A stretch of DNA of 64,000 nt from Lysinibacillus sp. FSL W8-0992 (GTDB lineage: Bacteria; Bacillota; Bacilli; Bacillales_A; Planococcaceae), in NCBI RefSeq assembly GCF_038008685.1, contig NZ_JBBOZQ010000001.1, forward strand, positions 2,108,001 through 2,172,000. The letters are read 5' to 3'. The notes beneath the pieces were generated by a model. That model was not told the origin of the DNA and searched no databases. It saw only the letters and a program-made list of their open reading frames with translations. The position numbers and the translations under genes were made by a program. Below are positions 61,840 through 64,000 of this stretch, in pieces. Each line of letters opens with the position of its first letter. The first letter of the stretch is position 1.

Positions 61840-62070
61840 TTAACGGTGTATTGTATTTGCTGTTTCATACTGTATATTTAATTTAATTTTGTTCAAGTCC
61901 CTATCAATTTTGGAAACTAATATATGTAATTCTTCATTTTCTGGAGCGTTAAACGTTTCTCCTCTTCGTTTGCTTAAAGTGACTGTTTGATTAATTAATC
62001 GCAAACAGGATTTAATTAGAGCCAAATCAGTTTTGATTGCTTCTTTGTTTATAATGTCTATTTCATCCAT
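61840..62070 (-). CDS. Small helical hypothetical protein
   Basis: 76 residues from ATG 62070 (AGGGGTGATTA upstream). Helical throughout (KEAIKTDLALIKSCLRLINQ, ENEELHILVSKIDRDLNKIK), probably a two-helix coiled coil. Family not recognised; real by its ribosome site and composition. Confidence 0.6.
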   Translation of the reverse strand: MDEIDIINKEAIKTDLALIKSCLRLINQTVTLSKRRGETFNAPENEELHILVSKIDRDLNKIKLNIQYETANTIHR

Positions 62071-62197
62071 TAATAATCACCCCTACAAACATAATACAAT
62101 ATTAGTAATCATTATCCAATACGATGAATTGGATGATACATCGTTGGATAATGTACTAATGATTTAAAGCACCATCTATTTTTATTTACCACTTTAA

Positions 62198-63244
<1,047 letters not shown>

Positions 63245-63250
63245 TAAAGC

Positions 63251-63290
63251 ACCAGGCGCTTATTATGATGTATGAGCACCTGGTCTTTTT
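63251..63290 (+). terminator. Terminator after penicillin V acylase
   Basis: ACCAGGCGCTTA / TGAGCACCTGGT stem with T5; related in sequence to the hairpin at 36380. Confidence 0.88.
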
Positions 63291-63475
63291 ATGTCTTTTA
63301 ATCACCTCAGAAACTCATTCGTGATAGAGATTGGATTTTTTAGTGGATGGCTAAAATAACATAGTAGTGGCTGGTTCATGACAAGCAAACTTAGATTAAT
63401 ATATAATCTTTTAGCTTGTATAAAACTGCTAAAAGATGAAAGCATGTTTGATAGAATATTATGAGGTGAGTATAT

Positions 63476-64000
63476 ATGGATTGGAAACCAGATAGAAAAG
63501 CAAAGAAAGCTATCTATAAACAACTCGCAGAATATATTGAAAAGGGGATAGCTGATGGTACATTTCCACCTGATAAACCATTACCATCAGAGAGGTATTT
63601 GGCTAGTACATTGCATGTAAATAGAAGTACGGTCGTTCATGCATATGACGAATTAGAATCTTTAGGGCTAATTGATAGAACTAGAGGAAGCGGTACTACG
63701 ATAAGTAAAGATATATGGGGTATAACAAAAAAGCGGATTCCGAGCTGGAATCGATATATTGAGGCGGGTTCATTTTTACCTAGTCTACCTGTAACACAAA
63801 AAATAAGAAAAGAAGCAGTTGAACATAAATTAATCAATTTAGCTTCCGGTGAATTGTCAGAAGATCTTTTCCCTAAAAGATTTTTAAGCGAGATTACTTC
63901 AACGCGTTCTTTTATTGGAAGCTTAGGATACGATCATCCACAAGGAAATGAAATCCTTAGAAGTACACTTACAAAACATGTGAAAATTAGTCGAGGAATC
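63476..64000 (+). CDS. MocR-type regulator: GntR HTH fused to aminotransferase domain (partial)
   Basis: Starts at ATG 63476 (GAGGTGA 6 nt upstream) and is cut by the window end after 175 codons. GntR winged helix: AIYKQLAEYIEKGIADGTFP, PSERYLASTLHVNRSTVVHA, ESLGLIDRTRGSGT. A linker leads into the fold-type I aminotransferase part (INLASGELSEDLFP, LGYDHPQGNEILRSTL). MocR proteins use PLP as cofactor and often regulate vitamin B6 or amino-acid genes. The opposite-strand open frames here are shadows. Confidence 0.93.
   Translation, partial: MDWKPDRKAKKAIYKQLAEYIEKGIADGTFPPDKPLPSERYLASTLHVNRSTVVHAYDELESLGLIDRTRGSGTTISKDIWGITKKRIPSWNRYIEAGSFLPSLPVTQKIRKEAVEHKLINLASGELSEDLFPKRFLSEITSTRSFIGSLGYDHPQGNEILRSTLTKHVKISRGI

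Overview
The window fits a low-GC, endospore-forming Gram-positive of the Lysinibacillus (Bacillaceae/Planococcaceae) type. The core gene order trxA-uvrC-lysC-yslB-sdhCAB-ysmA-gerE-ysmB-racE-rph-XTPase-phosphodiesterase is that of Bacillus subtilis, and the sporulation regulator gerE has a sigma-K-like promoter. The penicillin V acylase at 62.2 kb closely resembles the one known from Lysinibacillus sphaericus, including the short propeptide before the catalytic Cys. No species can be fixed from sequence alone.

Layout. 0-18 kb is conserved chromosome: end of etfA, a T-box-controlled amino-acid permease, thioredoxin, uvrC, a lysine-riboswitch-controlled aspartokinase-like gene whose active site looks degenerate, a pair of GC-rich intergenic repeats, yslB (inverted), the succinate dehydrogenase operon, ysmA, gerE, a MarR regulator, glutamate racemase, a hemolysin-III-type membrane protein, RNase PH, nucleotide sanitation and SelO. 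18-19.4 kb holds a conserved unknown gene and a short-chain dehydrogenase.

19.65-29.4 kb is a 9.7-kb genomic island inserted in the 3' end of tRNA-Arg(TCT). It is bounded by a 29-bp direct repeat and carries a tyrosine integrase, small unknown minus-strand genes (three behind copies of the same promoter-bearing repeat), a DUF2971-like candidate defence protein, remnants of a phage terminase and of a DUF6241 gene joined head to head, an MmeI-like fused restriction-modification enzyme and an HNH homing endonuclease. Three of its genes carry apparent one-base frame breaks in short homopolymers.

30.2-36.3 kb is a signalling locus: a 1018-residue hybrid sensor kinase with two ATPase modules, a LytTR-type receiver, and a SARP/BTAD transcription factor that has apparently been separated from the receiver by one missing A. 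An 11-bp-phased direct repeat of the kind SARP proteins bind lies upstream of both the kinase and the next gene. A small exported protein follows.

36.4-43.9 kb is mixed accessory DNA: a short-chain dehydrogenase with a TetR regulator, an IS3-family remnant with an apparently destroyed DDE site, a zinc alcohol dehydrogenase, and a LysR regulator divergent from a flavodoxin-fold reductase. 44.2-50.9 kb is a row of small proteins resembling immunity proteins of polymorphic toxins (Imm10, ankyrin, SMI1/KNR4 and unknowns) with no toxin gene in sight. 51-57 kb carries a MerR regulator, a DUF554 membrane protein, an ECF sigma/anti-sigma pair, an aldo-keto reductase, and an HxlR regulator divergent from an MFS exporter. 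57.8-61.7 kb is a LacI-controlled catabolic unit (HisD-family dehydrogenase of the sulfopropanediol type plus a GntP permease) with a perfect palindromic operator. The window ends with penicillin V acylase and the start of a MocR-type regulator.
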